Positions 48,684 to 57,782 of a stretch of DNA of 64,000 bases are shown piece by piece. Within the stretch, counting starts at the first letter, position 1. Each line of letters begins with the position of its first letter. Both the position numbers and the translations under genes were made by a program. The notes beneath the pieces were generated by a model. It was not told where the DNA came from, ran no database searches, and was given only the letters and a program-made list of their open reading frames with translations. The DNA comes from Nostoc sp. TCL240-02. GTDB taxonomy: Bacteria > Cyanobacteriota > Cyanobacteriia > Cyanobacteriales > Nostocaceae. The stretch is taken from contig NZ_CP040094.1 in NCBI RefSeq assembly GCF_013343235.1, positions 3,658,501-3,722,500 on the forward strand. Direction: 5' to 3'.

Positions 48684-48820
48684 TTTCTACCGCCTTTGTT
48701 AAGTAAATTTTAGAACAAGTAATCTGTTTACCTTAGATAATCTAATGTTAATGCGAAGTACCCACACCTGACACTTTACCTATAGGTGCAAATTCCAGTT
48801 TCAACACCCTAGCATCTGTA

Positions 48821-49849
48821 TAGCGGTTATCAGTCTACTTCAGTACAGTAGGAGAGAGCAATTCTACTGATAATTGGTGGTGATGAAAGCCTACTCTCTC
48901 GACTTGCGTCAAAAAATAGTTGATGCTTATGCCTGCGGTGACATTTCCCAACGAAAACTGGCTAAAAACTTTGGTGTCACCTTAAGTTTTGTGCAAAATT
49001 TACTCAAACGCCATCGAGAATTGGGGATGATAGGCCCCAAGGTGCGGACTGAGCAGACAGCAACAAAGTTGAATGCTGAACAGTTAGAAATCCTGCGCCA
49101 ACTCGTCATAGCACAGCCCGATGCGACGTTAAGCGAATTGCGGGAACGACTTTACGAGAAAACAGAGGTCTTAATTGGGGTAGCTACGGTGAATCGGATG
49201 GTTCGCTGGAAACTTCACCTCAACCTCAAAAAAAAAGTCTCCACCTCACAAAAAAGGTAGTGATGAAGTCCAACTAGCCCGATTTGAGTACTGGAAACTC
49301 TTGAGGGGGATACCCGTCGAAGAGCTGATTTTCTTAGATGAATCGGGAGTTAATCTGTCCTTCATCCGCAAATGTGCCCGCGCCTTGCCTGGCCTTCAGG
49401 CCTATGCTCAAAAGCCCAACCGCAAAGGGAAAAATGTCTCGGTAATTGGTGCAATTAGCTTGAAAGGACTGCTCACCCAATGGAGTGGCTTAGGTTCTAT
49501 CGATGCTTTGACTTTTGATGCCTTCATCGCCCAAAAGCTCGTACCCAAACTTTGGCCTGGTGCAGTGGTGATCATGGATAACTGCTCAATCCATAAAAGT
49601 GATGAACTTGAAGCTTTGCTCATCGCTGCTGGCGCTCATCTCATTTATCTCCCCCCCTATTCTCCCGATTTTTCACCGATTGAGAATTGTTGGTCCAAGA
49701 TTAAGAACATTCTCCGTCGCATCGGTGCAAGGACATACCCTGATTTACTCCAGGCATTAGATACGGCATTCGCAGAAGTGACAATAGAGAATTTGCTGGG
49801 TTGGTTTACTCACTGCTGCTACTGTACCTCACAAGACTGATAACCGCTA
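48821..49849 (+). mobile_element. IS630-family insertion sequence, copy 3 (1029 bp)
   Basis: Same ends as copies 1 and 2, flanked by TA at 48819-48820 and 49850-49851. It has the full-length C7 tract and no extra bases, so it is the reference copy of the three. On its right side begins the remaining part of an acyl-CoA-ligase gene. Confidence 0.93.
48874..49840 (+). CDS. IS630 transposase, copy 3 (two frames joined at an A9 tract)
   Basis: Frame A (48874-49260, 128 residues) has the helix-turn-helix region. The second, +1, frame is open from the A9 tract at about 49227-49235 to 49840 and reads KKKSPPHKKGSDEV before ELIFLDESG, IMDNCSIHK and PIENCW, a complete DDE set. A single shift, or loss of one A by polymerase slippage, gives one transposase of about 320 residues. 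This copy is the only one of the three that could be functional. Confidence 0.85.
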
Positions 49850-50079
49850 TAACCACAATTTAAAATATAAGTTTGGTTCCATTGGTGTCTCAATTACAAA
49901 TGTCCAAATGCGAATTGTAGATGCTGACGGTTATCAAGTATCAGCAGGAGAATTGGGTGAAATAGTAATCAAAGGTTCCAATGTGATGCTTGGTTATTGG
50001 AATCGTCCTCAAGAAACTCAAAAAGTAATTAAAAATGGTTGGTTACACAGTGGTGATATTGGTCGCATGGATGAAGAAG

Positions 50080-51512
50080 CAGGGTAAGAGCATCTCAACT
50101 AGGCTTGACATAAGGGCTGAGAGGAATCTAATGTAGAGTCAATGAAACAAGAACTGAGAACTCGAATCATATAATCGTTATCCATACCAGTCCGTTTCAT
50201 TTTTTGTCGGAGACTACGTTTATAAGTTTGTTCACGATTGAGAGCATTGAGAGCAATGCGTCGTAAAAGAGCAAAATTCCGGGGACTGTGAAAAGAGCGA
50301 ATGCGACAAGAATCCTCAGCAAAAGTACAATCCAGAGTCCAGTGAGCTTGGTTTTCAATACCCCAATGTTTGCGGATAACTCGGCCTAAAAGTTGAGCAT
50401 CGCTGTGCAAAGAAGTCAGATAAAATTGAATCTCACGAGTAGTTTTGTTCCAAAGACGACGCTCCCGAACAACCATGACAATGCTTTGGAGTCCAGCCCA
50501 GATTTTGGGTTGGTAAATTTCACCAAGAGCAGAAACTGGCACAGACCAAACTTGACGAATTTCCGTGCGGTGATGTCCTTTTTCAATGCGGTGGTCGTAA
50601 CTGACATCAATGCCTTGAAAATCCTGTGCAGATGCTGTTTCAAACCATTGTTTTACTTGATGGTAGAGAGTCGGATGATTTGCCTTGAGTGCTAGGACAT
50701 AATCTGCTTTTTTGTGGATAATCTTGTTGGCAATCTCGGTTTGAGTTCCCATTGCATCAATAGTGATGATAGAGCCTGTGATATCCAGTAACTCTAATAA
50801 TGCCGGAATTGCTGTAATCTCATTAGATTTATCTTCCACTTTCATCTGTGCCAAGACCAAATTTTGTTCACTTGCCCAGGCACTAATTACGTGCAATGCG
50901 GATTTACCTTGATTTCGGTCATAAGAACCCCTAATAGTCTTTCCGTCTATGGGAATTATCTCTCCTCCCATCTTCGTCACTAGGGTTTCTATCCATCTCA
51001 AGAAACAACGGTTGAATTCTTCTGGATTGATGAACTCAAATACCCGTCGAAAGGTGTCATCGGAAGGGATTCCATTTGGTAATGCTAAAAATTCTTCTAA
51101 CCACTTTTGCTTACTGATGGCGTAGTTCTCCATGTCTTCCCATCCTTGCGCTCCACCTATGACTGCCAGAATCGCAATTACCACGATATCTGTGAGTTGA
51201 TGCTTCTTTGTTCGCTCTACTCTTGGGTCTTTGATGTCTCCAAAATTATCCACTAAACTTTTTTGAATAGCTTCCATTGATGCTACTTCTTGCGGCTTTG
51301 GCTGATCAGGATTACTTTTTTTGGCTGGAGCCGATTTAGTCTTAAATCCTTCAGACATAAAGTTTCATTAGAGAAGTTTTCTATCTTGAGTGCATTGCTT
51401 TCATCTCACTTCTTTTGCCCTGATGTCAAGTACATTTTTTATCTGCCCACTAATCTTTATCTTGTTTCTTTTGTCAAGTTCATACTATACCAATTTAGAT
51501 GAGCTTACCCTG
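50080..51512 (-). mobile_element. ISAs1-family insertion sequence (1433 bp)
   Basis: Inverted ends CAGGGTAAG (then AGCATCT / CTCATCT) and a 10-bp duplication GATGAAGAAG at 50070-50079 and 51513-51522. The duplication size is right for the family and the ligase frame is restored by removal. Confidence 0.93.
50099..51358 (-). CDS. ISAs1-family transposase
   Basis: A 419-residue transposase with the N-terminal DDE_Tnp_1-associated domain (FGDIKDPRVERTKKHQL) and DDE residues in IPIDGKTIRGS, ITIDAMGTQ and HWGIENQAHW. Intact frame of slightly more than usual length; an extra N-terminal 28 residues before MEAIQKSL may not be translated. Probably active. Confidence 0.93.
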   Translation of the reverse strand: MSEGFKTKSAPAKKSNPDQPKPQEVASMEAIQKSLVDNFGDIKDPRVERTKKHQLTDIVVIAILAVIGGAQGWEDMENYAISKQKWLEEFLALPNGIPSDDTFRRVFEFINPEEFNRCFLRWIETLVTKMGGEIIPIDGKTIRGSYDRNQGKSALHVISAWASEQNLVLAQMKVEDKSNEITAIPALLELLDITGSIITIDAMGTQTEIANKIIHKKADYVLALKANHPTLYHQVKQWFETASAQDFQGIDVSYDHRIEKGHHRTEIRQVWSVPVSALGEIYQPKIWAGLQSIVMVVRERRLWNKTTREIQFYLTSLHSDAQLLGRVIRKHWGIENQAHWTLDCTFAEDSCRIRSFHSPRNFALLRRIALNALNREQTYKRSLRQKMKRTGMDNDYMIRVLSSCFIDSTLDSSQPLCQA

Positions 51513-52079
51513 GATGAAGAAGGCTTCTTCTATATCGCCGATCGATTAAAAGATATGATTAACGTCTGTGGATTTAAGGTATATCCAACAGAAGTAGAAA
51601 ATGTCATTTATAAACATCATGCTGTTGCTGAAGTTGCTATCTATGGACTTCCCGACCCCATAAAAGGCGAGATAGTCAAAGCCAACATCATAGTTAAAAA
51701 TGGTCATAAAGTCACAGAAAAAGAAATTCTGGAATTCTGCTCTCAACAAATAGCAACTTACAAAATTCCTCAAACAATTAAATTTGTGAATTCACTGCCA
51801 AAAAATCCTACAGGCAAGGTGATAAAGCGATTTTTACGTGACGAAGAATTTACCAGTACATCCAATAAATTTCTAAGTTTTCCCACACAGTTAAGATAAA
51901 TCTAGCAATTCTCAATTATTCACTGAAACCTCTTCTCATTCTTCTCTATGCGTCGCGCCAGTTGAGAGAACGCGCCCAATGCACTGGCTTATCTGTGCAT
52001 CTGCGGTTAATTAAAAAACATCAGACAGGATTGCTACTACCTAAAACTCCAATTAACTCATCAAACACATCCAAAAATC

Positions 52080-53147
52080 ATGAATCCAACTACATCTATA
52101 ACAATTCAAAAACCCAAAACTGACGAACTATTATTATGGAATCTTATTTTTGCAGATACAGGTCGTCAAGTATTACTCGTTGCTTATGACATCAAACTAT
52201 TCGCTCTTCTATCTCAACAACCATGCACTTTAGCAGAAATTTGTCAGGAACTAAAAATTTTTCAACGTCCAGCAGAAGCTATTTTAGCAGTTCTCGTATC
52301 TATTGAATTAGTAGGAATAGAAAATAATTTTTATTCACTTACTCCTCTTGCTACAGACTATTTGGTCGAAAGTAGTCCCACATATTTTGGTGCTCTATTA
52401 GAAATGATGATCTTTGACGAACGCAAGCATATATCCTCATTTGATAATTTTAAAAAGTCTTTATTTACCAATAATTTATCTGGTAAAAAGGTGATGGAAT
52501 CTTTGAGTAAAAATCATGATTTTATGCGTGCCATCACCTTTGGTAATAATGTTAAATTTATCCGTAGCTTTATCTCTAGTATGCATGGGCCAAGTATGGC
52601 GGCTGCATTAATTTGGCCAGAACTCATCGATTTATCTGAATATAAATTGTTTATTGATATTGGTGGAGGTTCGGCGGCTCATTCAATTGGTGCAACGTTA
52701 AAATGGCCGAATTTGCAAGCCGTTGTTCTCGAACTACCTACAGTATGCGAAATAGCTCAGGAATTTATCATACATTATGGCTTGCAGAATCGGATTGCAA
52801 CACAAGAATTTGATATATGGAGTGATCCTTTTCCCGTAGGCAATGTTCATTTTTATAGTGCTATTTATCATCATTGGCAACAAGATAAATGTCAGATTCT
52901 CACAAAAAAAAGCTTTAATAGCTTATTGAGTGGAGGGCGGATTATCCTCCATGAAATGCTATTTAACGAACAAAAAACAGGCCCTTTCCCAGTAGCAGTT
53001 AAAAACCTAAATATATCTTTAAAGCTGGGAGGTCAACAATATTCAGGTCAGGAATTATCAATGATGTTGGAACAAGCAGGTTTTATCGACATTGAAATTA
53101 AACCAGCTTCGAGTTACTGGAGCATCATTACTGGTCGTAAATCCTAA
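52080..53147 (+). CDS. O-methyltransferase (acetylserotonin/caffeate OMT type)
   Basis: A 355-residue SAM-dependent methyltransferase. The N-terminal winged-helix dimerisation domain (residues 15-100, LFALLSQQPCTLAEICQEL) and the C-terminal Rossmann domain with LFIDIGGGSAAHSIG (about 197-211) and ALYHHW-like IYHHWQQDKC (motif with the base His) fit plant-type O-methyltransferases for small phenolics or polyketides. It starts the plus-strand run ligase-OMT-ThDP-KAS III, so it probably methylates an intermediate or product of that pathway. Spacing to the next gene is 49 bases. Confidence 0.87.
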   Translation: MNPTTSITIQKPKTDELLLWNLIFADTGRQVLLVAYDIKLFALLSQQPCTLAEICQELKIFQRPAEAILAVLVSIELVGIENNFYSLTPLATDYLVESSPTYFGALLEMMIFDERKHISSFDNFKKSLFTNNLSGKKVMESLSKNHDFMRAITFGNNVKFIRSFISSMHGPSMAAALIWPELIDLSEYKLFIDIGGGSAAHSIGATLKWPNLQAVVLELPTVCEIAQEFIIHYGLQNRIATQEFDIWSDPFPVGNVHFYSAIYHHWQQDKCQILTKKSFNSLLSGGRIILHEMLFNEQKTGPFPVAVKNLNISLKLGGQQYSGQELSMMLEQAGFIDIEIKPASSYWSIITGRKS

Positions 53148-53196
53148 TTCTTGCTCAAGAAAGACTACTTAATTTATACGCATCAAATTTACTTGT

Positions 53197-54960
53197 ATGA
53201 ACACAAAAACAGTTACAAATACATCTGGATCTTCCATTTTCTCACCACCTACAAACAGCAAACTGACTCAATTAACATCAACCGAACTCACCGTTGGAGA
53301 AACTGTAGTCAAGATGTTAGAAGATATGGGAGTCGAATCTGCATTCGGTGTTTCTGGTGGTGGAATTGGGCCATTGTGGGCATCCCTCAACCGCAGCAAA
53401 ATTCAAGTTTTACACTTTCGCCACGAATCGGGAGCAGCTTTTGCAGCTTGTGAGGCTCACTTTGCTAGCGATCGCCCCGTTGTTGTGTTCGTCACTACTG
53501 GCCCCGGTATCACCAATGCCCTCACCGGATTACTAGCTGCCAGAGGCGAAGGTGCAAAAGTAATTCTATTATCTGCAACCACCGCATCTGGAAATCGCGG
53601 ACGCTGGGCTTGTCAATAAACCAGCGCTCATACGTTGCCGATTTCAGGTATATTTACCCCAGGTGCATTATTCAATTACGCCACCATCGTCGAAACTGGC
53701 GAGGAAATCCCAGAAATTTCCCGCAGACTGGCGCAAGGATTATCCCAACCAGGCGCTTTTGTCGCCCATATCAGTATTCCTACCCCAATTCAAACCAAAC
53801 CATGCACAGCGCGATCGCAATTTGGATTTACTCGTGCGGTGTCAGTTACCAGCGAAGAAGCGATCGCTGAGTCGGTACGGTTGCTTTCTCAAGAACCCTT
53901 TGCGATTTGGCTAGGTTTTAGTGCTAGAGAAGCCGCCGCCGAAGTTCGCCAATTAGCAGAATCTACTGGTGCTGCGGTGATGTGTTCGCCTCGCGCTAAG
54001 GGCATTTTTCCCGAAAATCATCCCCAGTTTATCGGCGTTACCGGGTTCAGTGGTCATACTTCTGTCCTCGCATATATGCAGTCACAGCAACCTCACCGCA
54101 TCCTAGTTTTAGGAACTCGTTTAGGTGAACCAACTTCTTTTTGGAATTCCTTGATGATTCCTTCTGGTGGCTTCATCCATGTAGATATAGATCCAGAAGT
54201 ACCGGGAGTAGCCTATCCATCTGTACCAACTTTCGCAATTCAATCGGAAGTAAAGCCTTACCTCAAATCCCTAGTAGCATATTTTCCCCAACGTCGAGGC
54301 AATTCCCCAATATTGCCCAATCCAGAATTACAACCGCTTTCTCCTCATATAGATAGTTTAGTCAGACCAGAAGTTTTGATGGATGCAATTCAAAAAATCA
54401 TCGTTGAAGATAGCGATGCTGTGATTCTCGCTGAGGCTGGTAATTCCTTCGCATGGGCGACTAACAGACTGCGCTTTACCCAACCTGGACGCTACCGCAT
54501 TAGTACCAGTGTGGGGGCGATGGGTCATGCTGTGACTGGAGTTGTGGGGGCGACTTGGGGAGGAAATGGTAAAGCCGTGGCCATTGTGGGAGATGACGCG
54601 ATGTTGATGAATAGCGAAGTTAGCACCGCCGTTAAATTCGACATTCCCGCCGTTTGGATCGTACTGAATGACGGACGCTACAATATGTGTGCCCAAGGCA
54701 TGAATTTACAAGGATTTCAAGGCGTAGCTACGGAAATACCGAGTACCAATTTTGTCAAACTTGCCCAATCAATGGGTGCAGACGGTATCCGCGTTTCCAC
54801 AGAATTGGAACTAGAAGCAGCGTTAACAAGAGCTTTGGCTGCTACTGTTCCCTTCGTTGTTGACATTAACTTAGACCCCAAACAAGCTGCTCCCATTGGC
54901 GGGAGAATTCGCAGCCTCATTCAACAAGGAGCAATCGAATCTAAAGGAGAACAATCATGA
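53197..54960 (+). pseudogene. ThDP-dependent acetolactate-synthase-like enzyme with an internal stop
   Basis: One frame of 588 codons broken by TAA at 53617-53619, where the family has a coding residue (RWACQ-stop-TSAHTLPISG). Before the stop lies the Pyr domain with RHESGAAFA (catalytic Glu about 77) and VVVFVTTGPGITNAL. After it come the middle domain, GTRLGEPTSFW and the ThDP motif VGDDAMLMNSEV...LNDGRYN (about 464-495). It joins the next gene by an ATGA overlap, so both were co-translated. The ThDP enzyme plus KAS III pair resembles CybE/CybF of furanolide biosynthesis. One base change explains the loss; a sequencing error or readthrough are the alternatives. Confidence 0.85.
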
Positions 54961-56096
54961 TTTTACAACCAGTTGGCATTCGAGCGATCGCCCTGAATTT
55001 TCCTCGCACCATCCGCACCAACGATTATTACAGAAATAATTTTCCCCAGATGGTGGCGGAAGCTGAACAAAAAACCTTGGCTAGGTTGTTTGTCACAGAT
55101 AATTCTACAGATATCTGGTCACAGGAAGTAGCCCCTTATATGTCCGATCCCTTTCGCGGTACTGTTGAACGGCGAGTAGTCAGCCCAGATGAAACCTCTT
55201 TATCTCTAGAATATCAAGCAGCGATTGATGTTCTGCAAGCAGCAAAACTACAGCCCGAAGATATCGACTTGATGCTTGTAACTTCGTTATTTCCCGAACA
55301 AGTCACACCAGGAAATGCAGCTTTTCTCGCCGGTAAATTAGGATTATCCAGCGCAGCTTGGAATATAGAATCAACCTGCACATCTGTATTAGTTTCCCTC
55401 CAAACAGCCTGTTCTCTAGTCCGAACGGGAGAATATCGCAATGTATTAGTGGTTGTTTCCTCTACATATTCCCGTTATACCGATGAGAATGATACCCTCG
55501 CCTTCTTGTCAGGCGATGCAGCTGGAGCATTTATTGTGGGTGAACTCCAACCCAATCAAGGAATTTTGGGAACTAAAATTGCCAATACCGCTGCCACTTG
55601 TGGAGCCTTTTATAACGAATTCACCACCGATGAACAAGGAAACATCAGAATGTTCATTCGGGGAGGTAAGGGCGCAAGTAAGATGTTTAACGAGACAACC
55701 GTAAAATTTATTCGTCTATGTTGTCACGGAGCGATCGCAGCTGCTGATGTCAGCTTAGATCAAATTGACTTTTTTGCTTTTAACACACCCAGCGCTTGGT
55801 ATTCGCAGGTTTGCACCCGTGCATTAGGGATTAATCCAGAACGGACTATTAACCTGAATCCCTTCTACGCCAATATTGGCCCAACCTTCCCCGTAGCCAA
55901 TCTCTACCACGCCGCCCAAGCGGGTAAAATCCGGGAAAACGATTTAGTTCTCGTTTATACAATGGGTTCCTCATCCAATGCAGGTGCTAGCGTCATGCGT
56001 TGGGGCGATGTTGCATTAGGAACTCCACCCGCTCCCCCCTTAAGCCTTTCCCTACACAATCAGAAAATTCTCATTCCTAGTGCTTTGTCTCATTAA
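54957..56096 (+). CDS. KAS III-like ketosynthase (thiolase fold)
   Basis: A 379-residue enzyme of the 3-oxoacyl-ACP synthase III family. The nucleophile is in NIESTCTSVLVSL (Cys about 141). The usual second residue, His in H-Q-A-N, is replaced: the matching place reads FAFNTPSAWYSQ (Asn about 276). The last motif reads YANIGPTFPVANLYHA, keeping Asn. A KAS III without the His would be a non-decarboxylating C-C bond or lactone-forming enzyme, as proposed for the CybF-type furanolide synthases. Translation is coupled to the ThDP gene (ATGA). Intact. Confidence 0.85.
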   Translation: MILQPVGIRAIALNFPRTIRTNDYYRNNFPQMVAEAEQKTLARLFVTDNSTDIWSQEVAPYMSDPFRGTVERRVVSPDETSLSLEYQAAIDVLQAAKLQPEDIDLMLVTSLFPEQVTPGNAAFLAGKLGLSSAAWNIESTCTSVLVSLQTACSLVRTGEYRNVLVVVSSTYSRYTDENDTLAFLSGDAAGAFIVGELQPNQGILGTKIANTAATCGAFYNEFTTDEQGNIRMFIRGGKGASKMFNETTVKFIRLCCHGAIAAADVSLDQIDFFAFNTPSAWYSQVCTRALGINPERTINLNPFYANIGPTFPVANLYHAAQAGKIRENDLVLVYTMGSSSNAGASVMRWGDVALGTPPAPPLSLSLHNQKILIPSALSH

Positions 56097-56231
56097 TTTT
56101 GATTTCTCTTCTTTCCTTCTTCCTTAGCGCTCTACCCTGCGGGAAGCCGCTCCGCGTCTATGCGTCCTTCTCTAACGAGACGCTGCGCGAATGCGGTTCG
56201 TTCCCTTACCTATCAAATTTGTGAGGTTTTT

Positions 56232-56819
56232 ATGAAATTCTTGAAAAAAATATCGGTTGTATTTGTGATTGCGATCGCAGTCTTCCTATTTCAAGGAATA
56301 ATCAGCACATCTTCGGCTCAAGCTGCTACATACAAATTCACTTTCACTGGTGAAAAAGCCAACGGTTACTTTATTTATGATACTGCTGCCAAAGGTGAAA
56401 CAAAATCGCCCTACATGACTCAATATTACGGTGGAGGGCGCGATTATAAAGTCGATTTAGGAGACAAAGGATTATTTCAAGGCACAGTTAGTAATGCCAT
56501 TGTTTTTTTGTCCAGAGAAGAAGATAAAGTCTTGGCAAAAATTCGAGCGCAACACGATAAACAATATGGTAAAGATGACGAGCATAATGTTTTATTACCT
56601 GCCGATCTATTCCTTTTACAAGTACGTAACTTTGAACGACAGCCAAAGTCAAGTTATTCTCTAGTTAGCTATTTCAAGTATCCCCAAGAAACGTTCAACG
56701 GATCTACAAGACTACCAACAGAGGTTCATCTAATGGCTGAAATAGAAGTATTTCCCAAAGTAGATTTTCCCAAAACATTAGGTAAAGCTTGGTTAAAGCA
56801 CCCGTACAAACCAAGATAG
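56232..56819 (+). CDS. Secreted protein of unknown function (paralogue 1)
   Basis: A 195-residue protein beginning MKFLKKISVVFVIAIAVFLF with a typical signal peptide ending AQAA. The mature part is beta-rich: YKFTFTGEKANGYFIYDT, VDLGDKGLFQGTV, VLLPADLFLLQVRNF. The open frame extends upstream to 56160 but through a dispersed repeat, so ATG 56232 is chosen. A broken relative follows at 56908. The GEKANGYFIYD segment resembles the PEP-CTERM-like or beta-sandwich secreted proteins of cyanobacteria, but no function is known. Confidence 0.75.
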   Translation: MKFLKKISVVFVIAIAVFLFQGIISTSSAQAATYKFTFTGEKANGYFIYDTAAKGETKSPYMTQYYGGGRDYKVDLGDKGLFQGTVSNAIVFLSREEDKVLAKIRAQHDKQYGKDDEHNVLLPADLFLLQVRNFERQPKSSYSLVSYFKYPQETFNGSTRLPTEVHLMAEIEVFPKVDFPKTLGKAWLKHPYKPR

Positions 56820-56838
56820 AAAAGATATCTGATTAAGA

Positions 56839-56869
56839 TGTAGAGACGTTGTATGTCAACGTCTTTACA
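56839..56869. repeat. Dispersed hairpin repeat (AGACGTTG type)
   Basis: TGTAGAGACGTTG and CAACGTCTTTACA form a 13-bp stem with one mismatch and a 5-base loop. This is a common Nostoc intergenic repeat; here it separates the two secreted-protein genes and may stop transcription. Confidence 0.6.
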
Positions 56870-56907
56870 AGCCGATAACTATTACTTGTAAAAAAGAGGA
56901 AAAAATA

Positions 56908-57497
56908 ATGAACTTTTGGAAGAAACTAATAATTACATCCATATTAACTTTCGCAGTTTTTTTCACTCAGGGAATAATTGATCATCTCCCAGCCCATGCA
57001 GCCTTACATTTAGTTTTAATGGCGAGCAAGCCAACGGCTACTTTATCTTTGATGACTCAATCCGAGGAGGCGCACCAATTCGTCCAGATATGTTGAGCGA
57101 GTACGACGGTTCTGTCGTCGAATATGCGGTAAATATTGGCGATGAAATATCAGAACAAGGTTCTCAAAGTCCTGAAAGAGCAACCCATGATGAAGCTCGA
57201 ACTATTATAACTTTACTCCGTCCTGAATTAGTCAAAGCTTCTCCCAATCTTCCGAAAGACTCTCCACAAGATGATGAGTTTATCCTTTTTGTACCCAAAG
57301 TTGCTCGTCAATCAAAGTATGCGCTATCAGTTCGTTTTCGCTATCCTGAAAACACCTTTCAAAATTCTGTAGCTCAACCAAAAAATGTTCCTAATCAGGC
57401 ATTAATGTCTGTTCATCCCTACTGGAATTTTCCTATAACTATGGGGAAAGTCAAATTTGAACAACCTGTTAATACATCCATTGAAGATATTTTTTAA
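56908..57497 (+). pseudogene. Secreted protein (paralogue 2), frameshifted
   Basis: The signal peptide frame (MNFWKKLIITSILTFAVFF... AHAA) stops at 57096. After one base is added near 57002-57008 it continues as FSFNGEQANGYFIFDDS, matching the GEKANGYFIYD of paralogue 1, and on into the second frame to 57497 with DEFILFVPKVARQSKYALSV. So it is a second copy broken by a single one-base deletion. A ribosome-site-like AGAGGAAAA precedes ATG 56908. Confidence 0.75.
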
Positions 57498-57513
57498 TTG
57501 CCAAAAAATCAAT

Positions 57514-57767
57514 ATGATGGTACTGGTGCAAGCAATTAGTAATTTTGCGACTCTCAGCTTAGGTGTTTTTTCTCGGCAGAAAATGTTAATATACAACGCA
57601 GCTTAGATTTTTATACTTCTATTTACAGACAAGAAATTAGTATAATTAGCCGTTTAATTGCTCAATCTGCGCCGATTGTAGATATTATGCTGGCTACACA
57701 AGCACGACGAGATGCGATCGCACGATTAGCAATTACCAGCAACAGATTAGCTCACTCACTACATTAA
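57514..57767 (+). pseudogene. Short broken open frame, unknown
   Basis: From ATG 57514 the frame reads VQAISNFATLSLGVFS. After a one-base shift at the T run near 57568 it continues AENVNIQRSLDFYTSIY, then ISIISRLIAQSAPIVDIML and ends TSNRLAHSLH at 57767, 15 bases before the ABC gene. The helical style of both parts suggests a lost small protein of about 84 residues. Coding status is weak. Confidence 0.3.
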
Positions 57768-57782
57768 ATACGTAAATTATAT

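Larger units (their letters stand above)
49852..51899 (+). pseudogene. AMP-forming acyl/aryl-CoA ligase, C-terminal remnant, interrupted by ISAs1
   Basis: Two pieces, 49852-50079 and 51523-51899, join in frame as G-R-M-D-E-E-G-F-F-Y-I when ISAs1 and one 10-bp duplicate are removed. The joined piece of about 200 residues contains GELGEIVIKGSNVMLGYW, WLHSGDIGRMDEEGF (motif A7-A8 region) and the A10 lysine segment PKNPTGKVIKR. That is the C-terminal 40% of an acyl-adenylate-forming ligase of the fatty acyl or coumarate-CoA type. The N-terminal 60%, with the phosphate loop, is missing: left of the IS630 copy 3 the frame soon meets a TGA and looks unrelated. It lies ahead of a biosynthetic gene set to which it probably belonged. 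Confidence 0.85.

Noticed and set aside
48720..48820. N-terminal part of the CoA ligase left of IS630 copy 3
   Set aside because: The frame that would join meets TGA shortly upstream and the residues do not resemble the ligase family.
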